Part shown: one piece after another, positions 29,446 through 38,982 of the stretch
Layout of the letters: every line of letters starts with the position of its first letter
How positions within the stretch are numbered: the first letter of the stretch is position 1
Source: CALDUY01 sp046350255
Lineage (GTDB): Bacteria > Planctomycetota > Planctomycetia > Gemmatales > Gemmataceae
Assembly: GCA_046350255.1 (NCBI GenBank)
Contig: JAXMAV010000003.1
Location: 1-64,000 of the forward strand
Direction: 5' to 3'
Length of the DNA stretch: 64,000 bases
Program-made: the position numbers and the translations under genes
Notes under the pieces: generated by a model
Database searches by the model: none
What the model was told of the DNA's origin: nothing
The model's input: only the letters and a program-made list of their open reading frames with translations

Positions 29446-30975
29446 ATGATGCGTTCGATCCTGCTCGTTGCCTGCGCGCTGGTTGTATCCGGATGTGGCG
29501 AGGCACCCCGCGCTCAACCCGGGGCTCCCGTCGCGCCCCGGGTCGAACTGCGGGCTGGAGCCGCCCGGGTCGATATCACCGATCGCAAGGCGATTCCCTT
29601 CAGTGATCCGCTCTACGTCAAGGCCCTAGTCCTCCGGCACGGAGAAACCACCGCTGTTCTCATCACCCTGGATGTGGTGTCCGTGGGCGAGATCGGCTCC
29701 ATTCGCAACGACTACCTCGGGAAGGTGCGCGCTCAGCTGCAGAAGGACCTTGGCATCGCTCCGTCTCAGGTGATCGTCAACGCCAGCCATTGTCATGGCA
29801 TCCCCTGCGCCAACGTCGACGAGAAGACAGTCGAGGCCGTGAAGACGGCCATGGCGAACCTGGTCCCGGTGCGCGTCGGAGTGGGAGTCGGCAAGGAGAC
29901 CCGGGTGTCGGAGAATCGACGCCTGCGCCTGAAAAGTGGCAAGGAAGCGGACGTTCGCCATGCCTACGCGCTGCCGCCGGACGACGAGGTCGCCGAAGTT
30001 GGCCCCATCGATCCGGAAATTGGCGTGCTGCGGCTCGACCGGTTCGACGGGCAGACGCTGGCGGTGGTCTACAACTTTGCCTGTCATCCGATCATGGGCA
30101 TGCCAAACGGCGGGAACACGGCCGATCTGGTGGGGGTCGCCTCGAAGGTCATCGAGGACAACCTGAGTCCCGGCACCCTGGCGCTGTTCGTGCAGGGGTG
30201 TGGCGGCGACATCAACCCCGTGCGCTACAAGGACGTCCACCAGCCCCGTAGCGCCGAACCTCTGGGCCATCTGCTGGGGCTGAGTACCTTGCAGGCCATC
30301 CGCAAAATTCGCTGCGAAGCCACTGCCCCGCTGGTGGTCATCAACGAAAAGCTCGGTCTGCCCCGCACCGATAACTCCGCCCGCATCGAGGAACTCGAGG
30401 CTGAACTGGCCCGTCTTGTTCGCTCTCTGCGAGGAACCAGCCTCAACCTTCGCACCTTCCTCGAGCTGGCCAGCAAGTACAACCTGTCGAAGGAGTTCCC
30501 CTCCTATTACTCGCACCTCTACCTCACCGAGAAGTCCCTGGGGCGCGAGGATCTACGCAATCTCGACGCGGGAAATCGAGCCAATCTGAAGGCTTACGTC
30601 GAGAACATGCTCACCACCGAGCAGATCACGCGCGTGCAGACCAACCTGGCCCTGCTCCGCAAACACGAGGCCACCAACCGGGCCGCGGGCCGCAAACCGC
30701 TGGAGGTCGAACTGGTGGGCCTGCGGGTGGGGCCCTTCGTGCTCGTCACCTTCCCCGGCGAGTTGACGGTGGAGATCGGTCTCAAGATCAAGGCAGCCTC
30801 GCCGCATCGACCGACCTTTGTGGCAGGCTACACGAACGGGTACATTTATTACACGCCCACCGCGAAGCAGCTGGAGAACCGGGGGCTGGCCCAGGAAGAC
30901 AGCGACTGCCTGGTCGCGCCGGCGTGGGAGGCACTCTTCCACGCTCGGGTCGCCGCACTGCTCCGGAAACTGTAA
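29446..30975 (+). CDS. Neutral/alkaline ceramidase-like lipoprotein
   Basis: A 509-residue lipoprotein; the leader ends in the lipobox 'VVSGC'. The N-terminal domain of neutral/alkaline non-lysosomal ceramidases is present: 'AGAARVDITDRKAIPFSDPL', 'ALVLRHGETTAVLITLDVV', 'VNASHCHGIP', 'NFACHPIMG' and 'LFVQGCGGDINPVRY'. The zinc-binding histidines of the family fit the 'SHCHG' and 'CHP' motifs. Planctomycete homologues are common and need not act on ceramide. I chose the ATG at 29446 with GAGGGG six bases upstream. The next gene, DUF1501, starts 26 bases after its stop, so the two form an operon. Confidence 0.88.
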   Translation: MMRSILLVACALVVSGCGEAPRAQPGAPVAPRVELRAGAARVDITDRKAIPFSDPLYVKALVLRHGETTAVLITLDVVSVGEIGSIRNDYLGKVRAQLQKDLGIAPSQVIVNASHCHGIPCANVDEKTVEAVKTAMANLVPVRVGVGVGKETRVSENRRLRLKSGKEADVRHAYALPPDDEVAEVGPIDPEIGVLRLDRFDGQTLAVVYNFACHPIMGMPNGGNTADLVGVASKVIEDNLSPGTLALFVQGCGGDINPVRYKDVHQPRSAEPLGHLLGLSTLQAIRKIRCEATAPLVVINEKLGLPRTDNSARIEELEAELARLVRSLRGTSLNLRTFLELASKYNLSKEFPSYYSHLYLTEKSLGREDLRNLDAGNRANLKAYVENMLTTEQITRVQTNLALLRKHEATNRAAGRKPLEVELVGLRVGPFVLVTFPGELTVEIGLKIKAASPHRPTFVAGYTNGYIYYTPTAKQLENRGLAQEDSDCLVAPAWEALFHARVAALLRKL

Positions 30976-31001
30976 CCGCCGCCCCCTACCAGAGACCTGC
31001 C

Positions 31002-32351
31002 ATGCCACATGCCTCTGCGCTCTCTCGCCGCGATCTGCTGCTCCGGGCGGGCACCCTGGCCCTGGGGGGCCTCTCCTTTCCGGATCTGCTGGCCGCCCGG
31101 CCGGCCTCCGCGCCCGACACGGCTGTCATTCTGTTCTGGATGTGGGGTGGCCCGAGTCACTTCGAGACGTTCGATCCCAAACCTGAGGCGCCCGAGGGCA
31201 TTCGAGGCCCCTTCCGCCCCATCCGCACCGCCGTTCCCGGCATGCAGATCTGCGAGCTATTCCCACGGATTGCTCAGCAGGCCCAGCGGATGACTCTGGT
31301 GCGATCGTTGCACCACGCGTTACCCAACCACAACGATGGCTCCATCGAGGTGCTCACCGGCAAGACTCCCGCCAAGCCCGATCCCACCTCGACCAACTTC
31401 TCGGAGCATCCCGACTTCGGCATGATCGCCTCGGAGCTGCGCCGTCGTCCGGGCAGTCCCATGCCGGGGTACGTGGGCGTCCCTCGGGTGCCGTTCATGG
31501 TGCGACCCAACTACCTGGGAGTGAGTGCCCGGGGGTTCGATGCCGGAGATCCCTCGGCGGTGCCCTACGCGCCAGCCAATCTGTCGTTGGCCGGTGACCT
31601 GGCTCCTTCTCGCGTTGCCACCCGTCGGTCGCTGAAACAACGCTTCGATCAGATGCGCGGCCAGCTCGACCGCGCCGACACCCTGCATGGTCGAGCCTTC
31701 GATCTGCTGACCAGCCCCCAGGTGGCCCGCGCCTTCGACCTGAGCCGCGAAGATCCCCGGGTGCGCGAGCGCTACGGCCGGCATCTCTGGGGGCAATCGT
31801 GCTTGCTGGCCCGCCGCCTTGTCGAAGCGGGCACCGTGGTAGTCACCGTTGATGCCCTGGCGCCGAAGTCCTCGGGGGATCGGTATTTCTCGTGGGACGA
31901 CCACATCAACGCCACGACCCGGTGGGACCTCGCCGATGCCATGCGCTACCGCGCCCCCTACATGGACCAGGCTGTGTCCGCCCTCATCGATGACCTCTAC
32001 ACCCGTGGCCTGGATCGCAAGGTGATGGTGGTGTGCGTCGGCGAGTTCGGCCGCACGCCCCGGGTGGTCCGCGACAGCGGGACCGGCGTCACCGGGCGTG
32101 ATCACTGGCCCCAGGCTTACTGCGCCCTGGTCAGCGGTGGAGGCATTCGGGGCGGCCAGCTGATCGGCGCCACCAACGTCCGGGGCGAGTATCCGCGCGA
32201 ACGGCCGCTCACGCCGCAGGATCTGCTGGCCACGCTGTATCAGCACCTGGGCGTCGATGCCCGGCACATCTTCAGCGATGCCATAGGCCGACCCATTCCG
32301 GTGCTATCCGAAGGGACGCCTATCCGGGAACTACTTCCCACCCGGGCATGA
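31002..32351 (+). CDS. Second DUF1501 family secreted protein (Tat leader)
   Basis: A 449-residue DUF1501 protein with leader 'ALSRRDLLLRAGTLALGGLS'. Family landmarks: 'VILFWMWGGPSHFETFDPKP', 'PGMQICELFPRIAQQAQRM', 'LVRSLHHALPNHNDGS' and 'EFGRTPRVVRDSGTGVTGRD'. Unlike the copy at 15367-16761, it lacks an adjacent DUF1549/1553 partner and is instead co-directional with the ceramidase-like gene 26 bases upstream. It ends nine bases before the convergent hybrid kinase gene. Confidence 0.93.
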   Translation: MPHASALSRRDLLLRAGTLALGGLSFPDLLAARPASAPDTAVILFWMWGGPSHFETFDPKPEAPEGIRGPFRPIRTAVPGMQICELFPRIAQQAQRMTLVRSLHHALPNHNDGSIEVLTGKTPAKPDPTSTNFSEHPDFGMIASELRRRPGSPMPGYVGVPRVPFMVRPNYLGVSARGFDAGDPSAVPYAPANLSLAGDLAPSRVATRRSLKQRFDQMRGQLDRADTLHGRAFDLLTSPQVARAFDLSREDPRVRERYGRHLWGQSCLLARRLVEAGTVVVTVDALAPKSSGDRYFSWDDHINATTRWDLADAMRYRAPYMDQAVSALIDDLYTRGLDRKVMVVCVGEFGRTPRVVRDSGTGVTGRDHWPQAYCALVSGGGIRGGQLIGATNVRGEYPRERPLTPQDLLATLYQHLGVDARHIFSDAIGRPIPVLSEGTPIRELLPTRA

Positions 32352-32360
32352 GGCTGCGGG

Positions 32361-35300
32361 TCAGACTCGAGGCGGGACGCTCGACAGATCGTTGAAGGGG
32401 CTCAAGTCTCGCACCTTCAGCTGCTGCACGGTGGACTGCAGCTCGTCGAGCAGGTCGGCAAGCAGGTCTGGCTCCTGGCCTTCGCGCGAGGCCGACTCGA
32501 TGAGCCCGGCCAGTTCGCCAACCTGAGGGTATCCATACATGCCAGCCGCGCCCTTGATCTGGTGCGCTAGACCAGCCAGACCCGCCAGGTTGTGGCTCTG
32601 GAGAAACTCGCGCAGATGCTCCACTGTCTGGGGCAGTTTGCCGAGATAATCGCTGGCCATCTCCCGGAAAACGGGATCCTGCGTCGGAGTGGCCCCCGGA
32701 ACTGGAGTAGGCGGACTCTCGGCTGGCGCGGGCTTGCCCGGCAGGAAGGTCGCCAGGCAATCCACCAGTTTCTTGACGTCGAGCGGCTTGGACAGGTAGG
32801 CCGAGCAACCCGCGCGCATGCAGCGGTCCATGTCGTCCTGCATGGCGTGGGCCGTCAGCGCGATGATCGGTAAGGTGCAGCCGTGACGGCGGACGTGCTG
32901 GGTCACGCTGCAGCCGTCCAGTTCGGGCATCTGGATGTCCATGAATACCAGGTCGAAGCTGCCGGCCAGGATGCGTTCCAGCGCGATCCGGCCATTCTCG
33001 GCCACTTCCACCTGCAACCCCAGGCGCGTGAGAATGTAGGTCAGAATCCGCTGGTTGTCCGGGTTATCCTCGGCGATGAGGATGTGGCCGGTGAAGTACG
33101 GCGGATGCGCCAGGTGGCGCTCCGCCAGCTGCCGGATGCCGCTTTCCGAGAGACTGCTACCACTCTGCAGATTCGACTCGGCCACCGGGCCCAGCTTCAG
33201 GCGCAGGGTAAACACGCTGCCCCTGCCTCGCTGGCTGCGCACCTCGATGTCGCCTCCCAGCGCCCTGGCCAGCAGTTTCGAGATGCGCAGCCCCAGCCCT
33301 GTGCCGCCGTATTTCCGGGTGGCGGTCATGTCGCCCTGGTAGAAAGCCTGAAACAGCTGCTCCAACTGCTCGGGGCTCATGCCGACGCCCTCGTCCTCGA
33401 CCTCGAAAACCAGCCAGGTGGTGCCGGGTTTCTCCTGCATGGACAGCCGCACCGTGACCCGTCCTGCGTCGGTGAACTTGACCGCGTTACTGACCAGGTT
33501 CATGAGAATCTGCCGCAGCCGGGTGCGGTCGGTGTCGATCGACTTGGGGAACAACCCCACCGGCTCGGGGACCAGCTCGAGCCCCTTGGCGTGGGCATGA
33601 ACACCCAGGTCGGAGATGACCTCCAGCACCGTCTGCCAGGGCGAGCAGGGGGCCGAGAGAATCTCGAGCCGGGCTGCTTCGATCTTGGAGAGATCGAGAA
33701 TGTCGTTGATGAGCTGGAGGAGGTGTTCGCCGTTGCGGCGGATGCAGTGCAGGGCCGTGGCGCGCTCGGTGTCGGCGAGGTTGGGATCCTGCACCATCTC
33801 GGTGTAGCCCAGCACAGCATTGAGCGGGGTGCGCAGCTCGTGGCTCATGTTGGCAAGGAAGTCGGTCTTGGCACGGTTTGCCTCGGCTGCCGCCTCGGCC
33901 GCGCGCTGCAGCTGTTCTTCCGCCCGTTTGCGCTCCGTGATGTCGCGAGCAATGCCCAGGTAGCCGACGATGGTCTTGCGTGCGTCGCGCAGTGGAGTCA
34001 CTACCAGGCTCACCGGCACCTGCGAGCCATCCTTGCGGACGTAGGTCCATTCTCGCTCTTCAAAGCCCACCAGATTCGCCATTTCGATGAACGACGCGAA
34101 CCCGGTGATGGGATAGCCCAGCTCGGCGGTTAGTTCGGCGGCGCGACTTTCTACTTCCTCGGAAAGATGGATCATCTCCGGCGTGCAGCGTCTCACCACC
34201 TCGGCGGCGGTGTAGCCGAGCAGGCGTTCCGCGCCGGCATTGAACAGCGTGATTACCCCGTGTAGATCGGTGGCGATGATGGAGACCTGCGTCGCGCCCG
34301 CCAGTACTCCCTCCAGCCGGGCGTTGATGGCGCTGATTTCGCGTTCGGCCCTTTTGCGCTCGCTAATGTCTCGAACAATTCCGGTGAACTTGATCTCCCC
34401 CTCGATCCGCATCTCGCTGATGGTGAGTTCGAGTGGGATGCTGCTTCCGCTCTTGTGTCGTCCGGTGACCTCTCTCCCGATGTTGATCACATGCGGTTGA
34501 CCCGTCTCGATGTAGCGGCGAATGAACGAGTCGTGGCGATTGCCTTCCTCCGGGAACATCAACAGGCTCACGTTGCTGCCCAGTATCTCCTCGGCGGGGT
34601 AGCCAAAAATCTTCTCGGCGGCTGGGTTGTACGTCTCCACCACGCCCTGGTCGTTGATGACCAGGATGCCATCCACTGCCGACAGCACGATCGAGCGAAT
34701 GCGAGTTTCGCGGTCTCGTAAGGCTGTTTCTGCCTGCTTCCGGTCGGTGATGTCCTTGGCCGAGGCGTAGACCTGTTTCCGGTCGAGCAGGGACACCGCC
34801 CGCCACGACAACCAGCAATGCCCTCCGGCCTTGCGACGGATCCGGTTCTCGAAGATGAACGGTACGTTCCCTTGCTGCTGCAACTGGCGCCAGTGCGTTT
34901 CAAGCTCTTTCACATCGTCGGGATGGATCAGTTCCTGCAACCGCGAGGCATATAACTCAGCCTGCGACCAGCCCAGGGTCGCTTCCCAGGCGCCGGTGAG
35001 TCGCTGAAAGTGTCCGTCGAATCCGACCACGCCCAGCAGATCCAGGGGCAGGGTGAAGAAGCGATCGCGCTGCTCTTCGGCCGCCAGTCGCCGCTGGTCC
35101 ACCCGGTGCGCCTCGATCAGGGCTGCGCAGGTGCTGAGCACTGGCTGCAGGTCGTCCACCAGTTGCTGGGTGTAGCCGCCCTTACGGTTGGCGATGCCGA
35201 CCATCCCCATGAGTTGCCCCTGGAGAAAGAACGGCAAGCCGAGGAAGGCCAGCAGCGGAGGATGTCCCCGGGGAAGCCCACCACTGCGAGGATCGTGGAC

Positions 35301-36749
35301 CGGATCGTTAGCAATCACCGCCTGGCGACTGGTCAGCGCCGCGCCGAACAGAGTGTGAAAGTTGGTAAACTCCAGCCCGGTCTCGGCATGACCTTCGTAG
35401 AGTGCGCGGGTCTCGTCGTCCCAGGCGATGTTGGTGATGGCGTGTGTTTTCAGGTGCTGCGGTTGGCTCTCGTCGCCCGCCATGAACTCGGCGATGAAGC
35501 CATATTCACTGCTCGTCACCTCGATGATCTCTTCGAGAAGACGATGGAGTACCTTGCGCGGGTGCCCATCCTTGATGAAATCGGACTGCACCTCCCGGAT
35601 GGAATCGAGAAGCTTCTGGGAGGAACGCACCCGGGCTTCTACCTTTTTCCGATCGGTAATGTCTCGCAAGCAAAGAGTAAACAGTGGCCGACCGTCGAAG
35701 ACCAGCGAGGTAGCCCAGCCCTCCACGGGGATGGAAAGGCCATCCGCCCGCACTGCCTCCAGTTCCCTCAACACCTGCTGCGCCGGGTCGGCATCCCGGT
35801 GGAACAGGTGCTCGACGAGCGAGGACGCGGGTTGCTGTTGCAGTGCCGGAAAGAGTAGCTCCACGACGTTCTTGCCCAGTACTTCCTGGCTGCCATACAG
35901 GAAGGTCCGCTCGGCAGCCGGGTTGAACTGCAGGATGCAGCCGGTGTCGTCCAGGCTGATGATGCAGTCGAGCGCGGCGTTCAACACCGCCTCGCTGCGC
36001 TTCTGGCTTCGCTTGAGTTCCTCGCCGGCTTTCTTGCGGTCGATGAACTGAGCGATGAGATCGGCCACCGACTGGAGATGATCGAGAACGGTCTGGCTGA
36101 GTTCGGACCGGGCAAACAGCGCCATCACGCCGACAAGGTGCGACTCGACCACCAGGGGATGCCCAGCAAAGGCGACCATTCCCTGCTGCCGGACCCACTC
36201 CTGGTCGCTGATCAGCGGATCGTGCGCCACCTGGTTGGTGAGATGCGGCACCCGTGTGGCCGCGATCTGACCGATCTTGTACCTACCCATGGGAATGCGT
36301 CCGTGCGGGCCATCGAGGTGCGTGTACAGACCTGCGCTGGCCCGCATCACCAGCATCTGCTCCTTTTCTTCCATCGTCCAGATGCGGAAGAAGGCCACCT
36401 GCAGATGACGCAGCATGGCCTCGGCACAGCGCTGCAGGCCCTTTCCCAGCGTGTCTTCCTGTCCCAGGGCCAGGCCGATCTCGGCGTTCAACTCGGCCAG
36501 GCAGGTACGCTCGCGCAGGGCATCCTCGGCCCGGGCGCGCTCACGCACTTCTTCCAGCAGGCGCTCGTTGGCGATTTCCAGTTCGCGCGTGCGTTCTCGC
36601 ACCTTGTGAGCCAGGTCATGCTGGGCTTCCTGGAGCCCCTTATTGGCGTTGTACAGCTCCAGGCTCTTGGCCTCGAGGATGGCCTCGGCCTCCTTGCGGG
36701 CTGCCCGCTCCCGGGCCAGCTGTCGTTCGAGCACCTCCAGCGGGTTCAT
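32361..36749 (-). CDS. Giant hybrid histidine kinase (GAF/PAS x n, HisKA, HATPase, REC, Hpt), H-NOX partner
   Basis: A 1462-residue soluble hybrid kinase with no membrane segment. In order: coiled coil (1-80), GAF (about 85-240), PAS (250-385), GAF (390-570), three PAS/PAC units (about 580-985, ends 'KDITDRKQ', 'VRDISERKR', 'ARDITERKR'), HisKA with 'FLANMSHELRTPLNAVLGY', HATPase ('NLVSNAVKFTD', 'YGGTGLGL'), a receiver domain ('LVFMDIQMPELDG') and a C-terminal Hpt ('LAHQIKGAAGMYGYPQ'). Its ATG overlaps the H-NOX stop by four bases, so H-NOX is the likely input. Receiver plus Hpt would support a four-step phosphorelay that ends on a separate regulator; the NtrC-type regulator of the same operon is the natural target. 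Confidence 0.94.
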   Translation of the reverse strand: MNPLEVLERQLARERAARKEAEAILEAKSLELYNANKGLQEAQHDLAHKVRERTRELEIANERLLEEVRERARAEDALRERTCLAELNAEIGLALGQEDTLGKGLQRCAEAMLRHLQVAFFRIWTMEEKEQMLVMRASAGLYTHLDGPHGRIPMGRYKIGQIAATRVPHLTNQVAHDPLISDQEWVRQQGMVAFAGHPLVVESHLVGVMALFARSELSQTVLDHLQSVADLIAQFIDRKKAGEELKRSQKRSEAVLNAALDCIISLDDTGCILQFNPAAERTFLYGSQEVLGKNVVELLFPALQQQPASSLVEHLFHRDADPAQQVLRELEAVRADGLSIPVEGWATSLVFDGRPLFTLCLRDITDRKKVEARVRSSQKLLDSIREVQSDFIKDGHPRKVLHRLLEEIIEVTSSEYGFIAEFMAGDESQPQHLKTHAITNIAWDDETRALYEGHAETGLEFTNFHTLFGAALTSRQAVIANDPVHDPRSGGLPRGHPPLLAFLGLPFFLQGQLMGMVGIANRKGGYTQQLVDDLQPVLSTCAALIEAHRVDQRRLAAEEQRDRFFTLPLDLLGVVGFDGHFQRLTGAWEATLGWSQAELYASRLQELIHPDDVKELETHWRQLQQQGNVPFIFENRIRRKAGGHCWLSWRAVSLLDRKQVYASAKDITDRKQAETALRDRETRIRSIVLSAVDGILVINDQGVVETYNPAAEKIFGYPAEEILGSNVSLLMFPEEGNRHDSFIRRYIETGQPHVINIGREVTGRHKSGSSIPLELTISEMRIEGEIKFTGIVRDISERKRAEREISAINARLEGVLAGATQVSIIATDLHGVITLFNAGAERLLGYTAAEVVRRCTPEMIHLSEEVESRAAELTAELGYPITGFASFIEMANLVGFEEREWTYVRKDGSQVPVSLVVTPLRDARKTIVGYLGIARDITERKRAEEQLQRAAEAAAEANRAKTDFLANMSHELRTPLNAVLGYTEMVQDPNLADTERATALHCIRRNGEHLLQLINDILDLSKIEAARLEILSAPCSPWQTVLEVISDLGVHAHAKGLELVPEPVGLFPKSIDTDRTRLRQILMNLVSNAVKFTDAGRVTVRLSMQEKPGTTWLVFEVEDEGVGMSPEQLEQLFQAFYQGDMTATRKYGGTGLGLRISKLLARALGGDIEVRSQRGRGSVFTLRLKLGPVAESNLQSGSSLSESGIRQLAERHLAHPPYFTGHILIAEDNPDNQRILTYILTRLGLQVEVAENGRIALERILAGSFDLVFMDIQMPELDGCSVTQHVRRHGCTLPIIALTAHAMQDDMDRCMRAGCSAYLSKPLDVKKLVDCLATFLPGKPAPAESPPTPVPGATPTQDPVFREMASDYLGKLPQTVEHLREFLQSHNLAGLAGLAHQIKGAAGMYGYPQVGELAGLIESASREGQEPDLLADLLDELQSTVQQLKVRDLSPFNDLSSVPPRV

Positions 36750-37294
36750 GGTCCGCCACTCCGGGTCAGCCGAAAGACCGCCGTGGTGCCCGTGTGATCG
36801 GTTTGATCCAGGCGTTCCACCTGGATGCGGCCGCCGTAGTGCCAGATGCATCCCTCGATCAGGCCCTCGGCCAGGTCGGCAAATGGCCGGCTCGAGTGAT
36901 AGGTCATCTCGGCCCCATCGGGCGGTAACTCGCGCCAGGTGAAGCGCGGCAGCTCGGCCTCGGGGTACAGTTTCAGCACCTCGATATGGATGTGCTGGTC
37001 CACCTTCGATAGAAACTCAAAGGCGCTCTGGGTTCCGACGAAAAAATGGGGGTACAACGCGGTGAACCGCGTGAAGAGATACCGTCCGAACGCCTTGACG
37101 AGGGTATGCGGGGGCGTGTGAGTGGCCCGGGCCAGTTCCTCCACCAGACGGACCAGCTCTCGGTAGTTGTACGAGCCGACCGCCGTGTATACACCTGCAC
37201 CGGGCGTGGCGGCCTCCAGAATCTGATCGACCATGGCCAGCGAGTAGCGATCCTCGACCATCTCCAGGAACTCGGTGAACACGATCCCCTTCAT
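36746..37294 (-). CDS. H-NOX haem-based gas sensor
   Basis: A 182-residue stand-alone H-NOX (haem NO-binding) protein. The start MKGIVFTEFLEMVEDRYS is the canonical opening. The proximal haem histidine is H103 in 'HIHIEVLKLYPEAELP'. The haem propionate-binding YxSxR motif is Y132-H-S-S-R136. 'KAFGRYLFTRFTALYPHFF' matches the distal subdomain. Facultative or aerobic bacterial H-NOX proteins usually bind NO and inhibit or gate a histidine kinase encoded next to them. Here the kinase overlaps by four bases and a sigma-54 response regulator lies 66 bases upstream. NO selectivity versus O2 is inferred: I see no obvious distal-pocket tyrosine pattern. Confidence 0.93.
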   Translation of the reverse strand: MKGIVFTEFLEMVEDRYSLAMVDQILEAATPGAGVYTAVGSYNYRELVRLVEELARATHTPPHTLVKAFGRYLFTRFTALYPHFFVGTQSAFEFLSKVDQHIHIEVLKLYPEAELPRFTWRELPPDGAEMTYHSSRPFADLAEGLIEGCIWHYGGRIQVERLDQTDHTGTTAVFRLTRSGGP

Positions 37295-37360
37295 GCCTTC
37301 TCCATCCTCGGGTCCGGACTTCTGGGCGGTCCGGGGGTGTCCGTCTGCGATTCGCCGCGT

Positions 37361-38815
37361 TCAGGTGACTCCATTTTTCGCCTCGCGCGCGATCAGCTCC
37401 GGCGACAGGTCGTAGCGTTTGATCTTACGGTAGACGGTGGCCTGGCCCAGCCCCAGTAACCGGGCCGCCTCGCGCACGTTGCCTCCGGACTGTTTTAGCG
37501 CCTCGCGGATGGCGTTTTTCTCCATCTCGTCGATGGGCCGCAATGGCGCTTCCTCCGACCGGGAACCAGCGGCCAGGGGAGGTAGTTCGATCACAGGCAC
37601 TGTGTCCGCTCCCTCGGGCCGGGCCGGAGTCGGCTTGCGGATTTCTGCCGGAAGCAGCGTCACCGGGATCTGTGTTTCCTGGCAGAGGATCACCAGACGC
37701 TCGATGAGGTTTTCCAGCTGGCGCACGTTGCCCGGCCAGTCGTAGCGTTCGAGCAGTGTCATGGCTTCGGGAGAGAATCCCGTGGCCGGCTTCTGATACT
37801 TGACGGCCAGGCGGTGCAGGAATCGGGTCGCGAGCAGCGGGACATCCTCGCGCCGGTCGCGCAGCGGCGGAAGGTGCACCGGCACGACGTTGAGGCGATA
37901 GTAGAGATCTTCGCGGAAGTTGCCTCGCGTCACCTGCTGGAGCAGATCGCGATTGGTGGCGGCGACCACACGCACATTCACGACACGCGGTCGGGTCGAT
38001 CCCACTCGGTTGATGGTGCGTTCCTGCAGGAATCGCAGCAGCTTGGCCTGCAGCGCCATGTCCATCTCGCCGATCTCATCGAGGAAGAGCGTGCCCCCCT
38101 CGGCTGCCTCGCAGCAACCCAGCTGCGCCTGCACCGCCCCGGTAAACGAACCTTTCTCGTGGCCGAACAGGGTGCTTTCCGCCAGCTCGCGCGGCAGGGC
38201 GGCCATGTTCACCGCCACGAAGGGACCCCGGGCGCGCGTGCTCATTTCGTGGATGGCCCGCGCCACCAGCTCCTTGCCAGTACCGCTCTCACCCAGTACC
38301 AGGACAGTGGCGTCGGTGGGAGCCACGCTCTGCAACAGGCCGTGCAGCTGCCGCATGGCCTGGCTTTCGCCCCACATGCGAGCCGATCCCGAGGGCTCCT
38401 CGACCAGTTCCTCCAGCTTGCGGATGCGCTCGCTGAGGCCCTTGCGCTCGGTGGCGTGGCGAAGCACCATCTGCATGCGCGCCAGGTCGGGCGGCTTGGT
38501 CAGGAAGTCGAACGCACCTTGCTTGATGGCCGTGACCGCGCTGTCGATCGATCCATGCGCCGTCAGCATGACCACCGGTAGGCCTGGCCAGCGCTGCAGA
38601 ATCTGCGGCAGCAGTTGCAGGCCGTCGGTCGCTCCCAGCTGCAGGTCAAGCAGGAGTACACCGGGCGTTTCGCGCTCGAGTTGATGGAGCAGGGTGTCGC
38701 GGTCGGGTACCCCCAGCACCCGGTAGTTCCACGTCTGCAAATGGTACGTCATGACGCGGAGCACATCCGCGTCGTCGTCCGCCAGGAGCACCAGCGGTTG
38801 ATCTTTGCTTGCCAT
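37361..38815 (-). CDS. NtrC-family sigma-54 response regulator
   Basis: A 484-residue response regulator. The receiver has acidic pocket D13-D15 and phospho-acceptor D57 ('LLLDLQLGATDG'), with 'LTAHGS' and 'FLTKP' for the conserved Thr and Lys. The AAA+ domain has Walker A 'GESGTGKE' at 175-182, the sigma-54-contacting loop 'GSFTGA' at 222-227 (the GAFTGA motif with Ser for Ala), and Walker B 'LFLDEIGEM'. A Fis-type HTH ends the protein ('NVREAARLLGLGQATVYRKI'). It is the first gene of the regulator/H-NOX/kinase operon and is divergent from an exopolysaccharide operon that has a sigma-54 promoter. ATG 38815 was preferred over a longer frame to 38890. Confidence 0.95.
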   Translation of the reverse strand: MASKDQPLVLLADDDADVLRVMTYHLQTWNYRVLGVPDRDTLLHQLERETPGVLLLDLQLGATDGLQLLPQILQRWPGLPVVMLTAHGSIDSAVTAIKQGAFDFLTKPPDLARMQMVLRHATERKGLSERIRKLEELVEEPSGSARMWGESQAMRQLHGLLQSVAPTDATVLVLGESGTGKELVARAIHEMSTRARGPFVAVNMAALPRELAESTLFGHEKGSFTGAVQAQLGCCEAAEGGTLFLDEIGEMDMALQAKLLRFLQERTINRVGSTRPRVVNVRVVAATNRDLLQQVTRGNFREDLYYRLNVVPVHLPPLRDRREDVPLLATRFLHRLAVKYQKPATGFSPEAMTLLERYDWPGNVRQLENLIERLVILCQETQIPVTLLPAEIRKPTPARPEGADTVPVIELPPLAAGSRSEEAPLRPIDEMEKNAIREALKQSGGNVREAARLLGLGQATVYRKIKRYDLSPELIAREAKNGVT

Positions 38816-38930
38816 GGGTCGCCCTCTGCCTCTCTCAAAGTATAGTTCTCGATTTCTCAGTTTGAGGCGGGAGGTGAGAATCTCATCCATATGCTCAAGA
38901 ATCCAGCCACCATCTCGCGGCTTAACTTCT

Positions 38931-38947
38931 CTGGCATGGCATCTGCT
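38931..38947 (+). promoter_or_regulatory. Sigma-54 promoter of the rightward glycosyltransferase/wzy/wzx operon
   Basis: CTGGCATGGCATCTGCT matches YTGGCACGRNNNTTGCW at all but two positions, with invariant GG (38933-38934) and GC (38945-38946) at correct spacing. The predicted start of transcription is near 38958, 25 bases before the ATG at 38983. Confidence 0.75.
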
Positions 38948-38982
38948 TTCTGAGGGTTCATCCCTGCGAGCGAGGAACTCTC

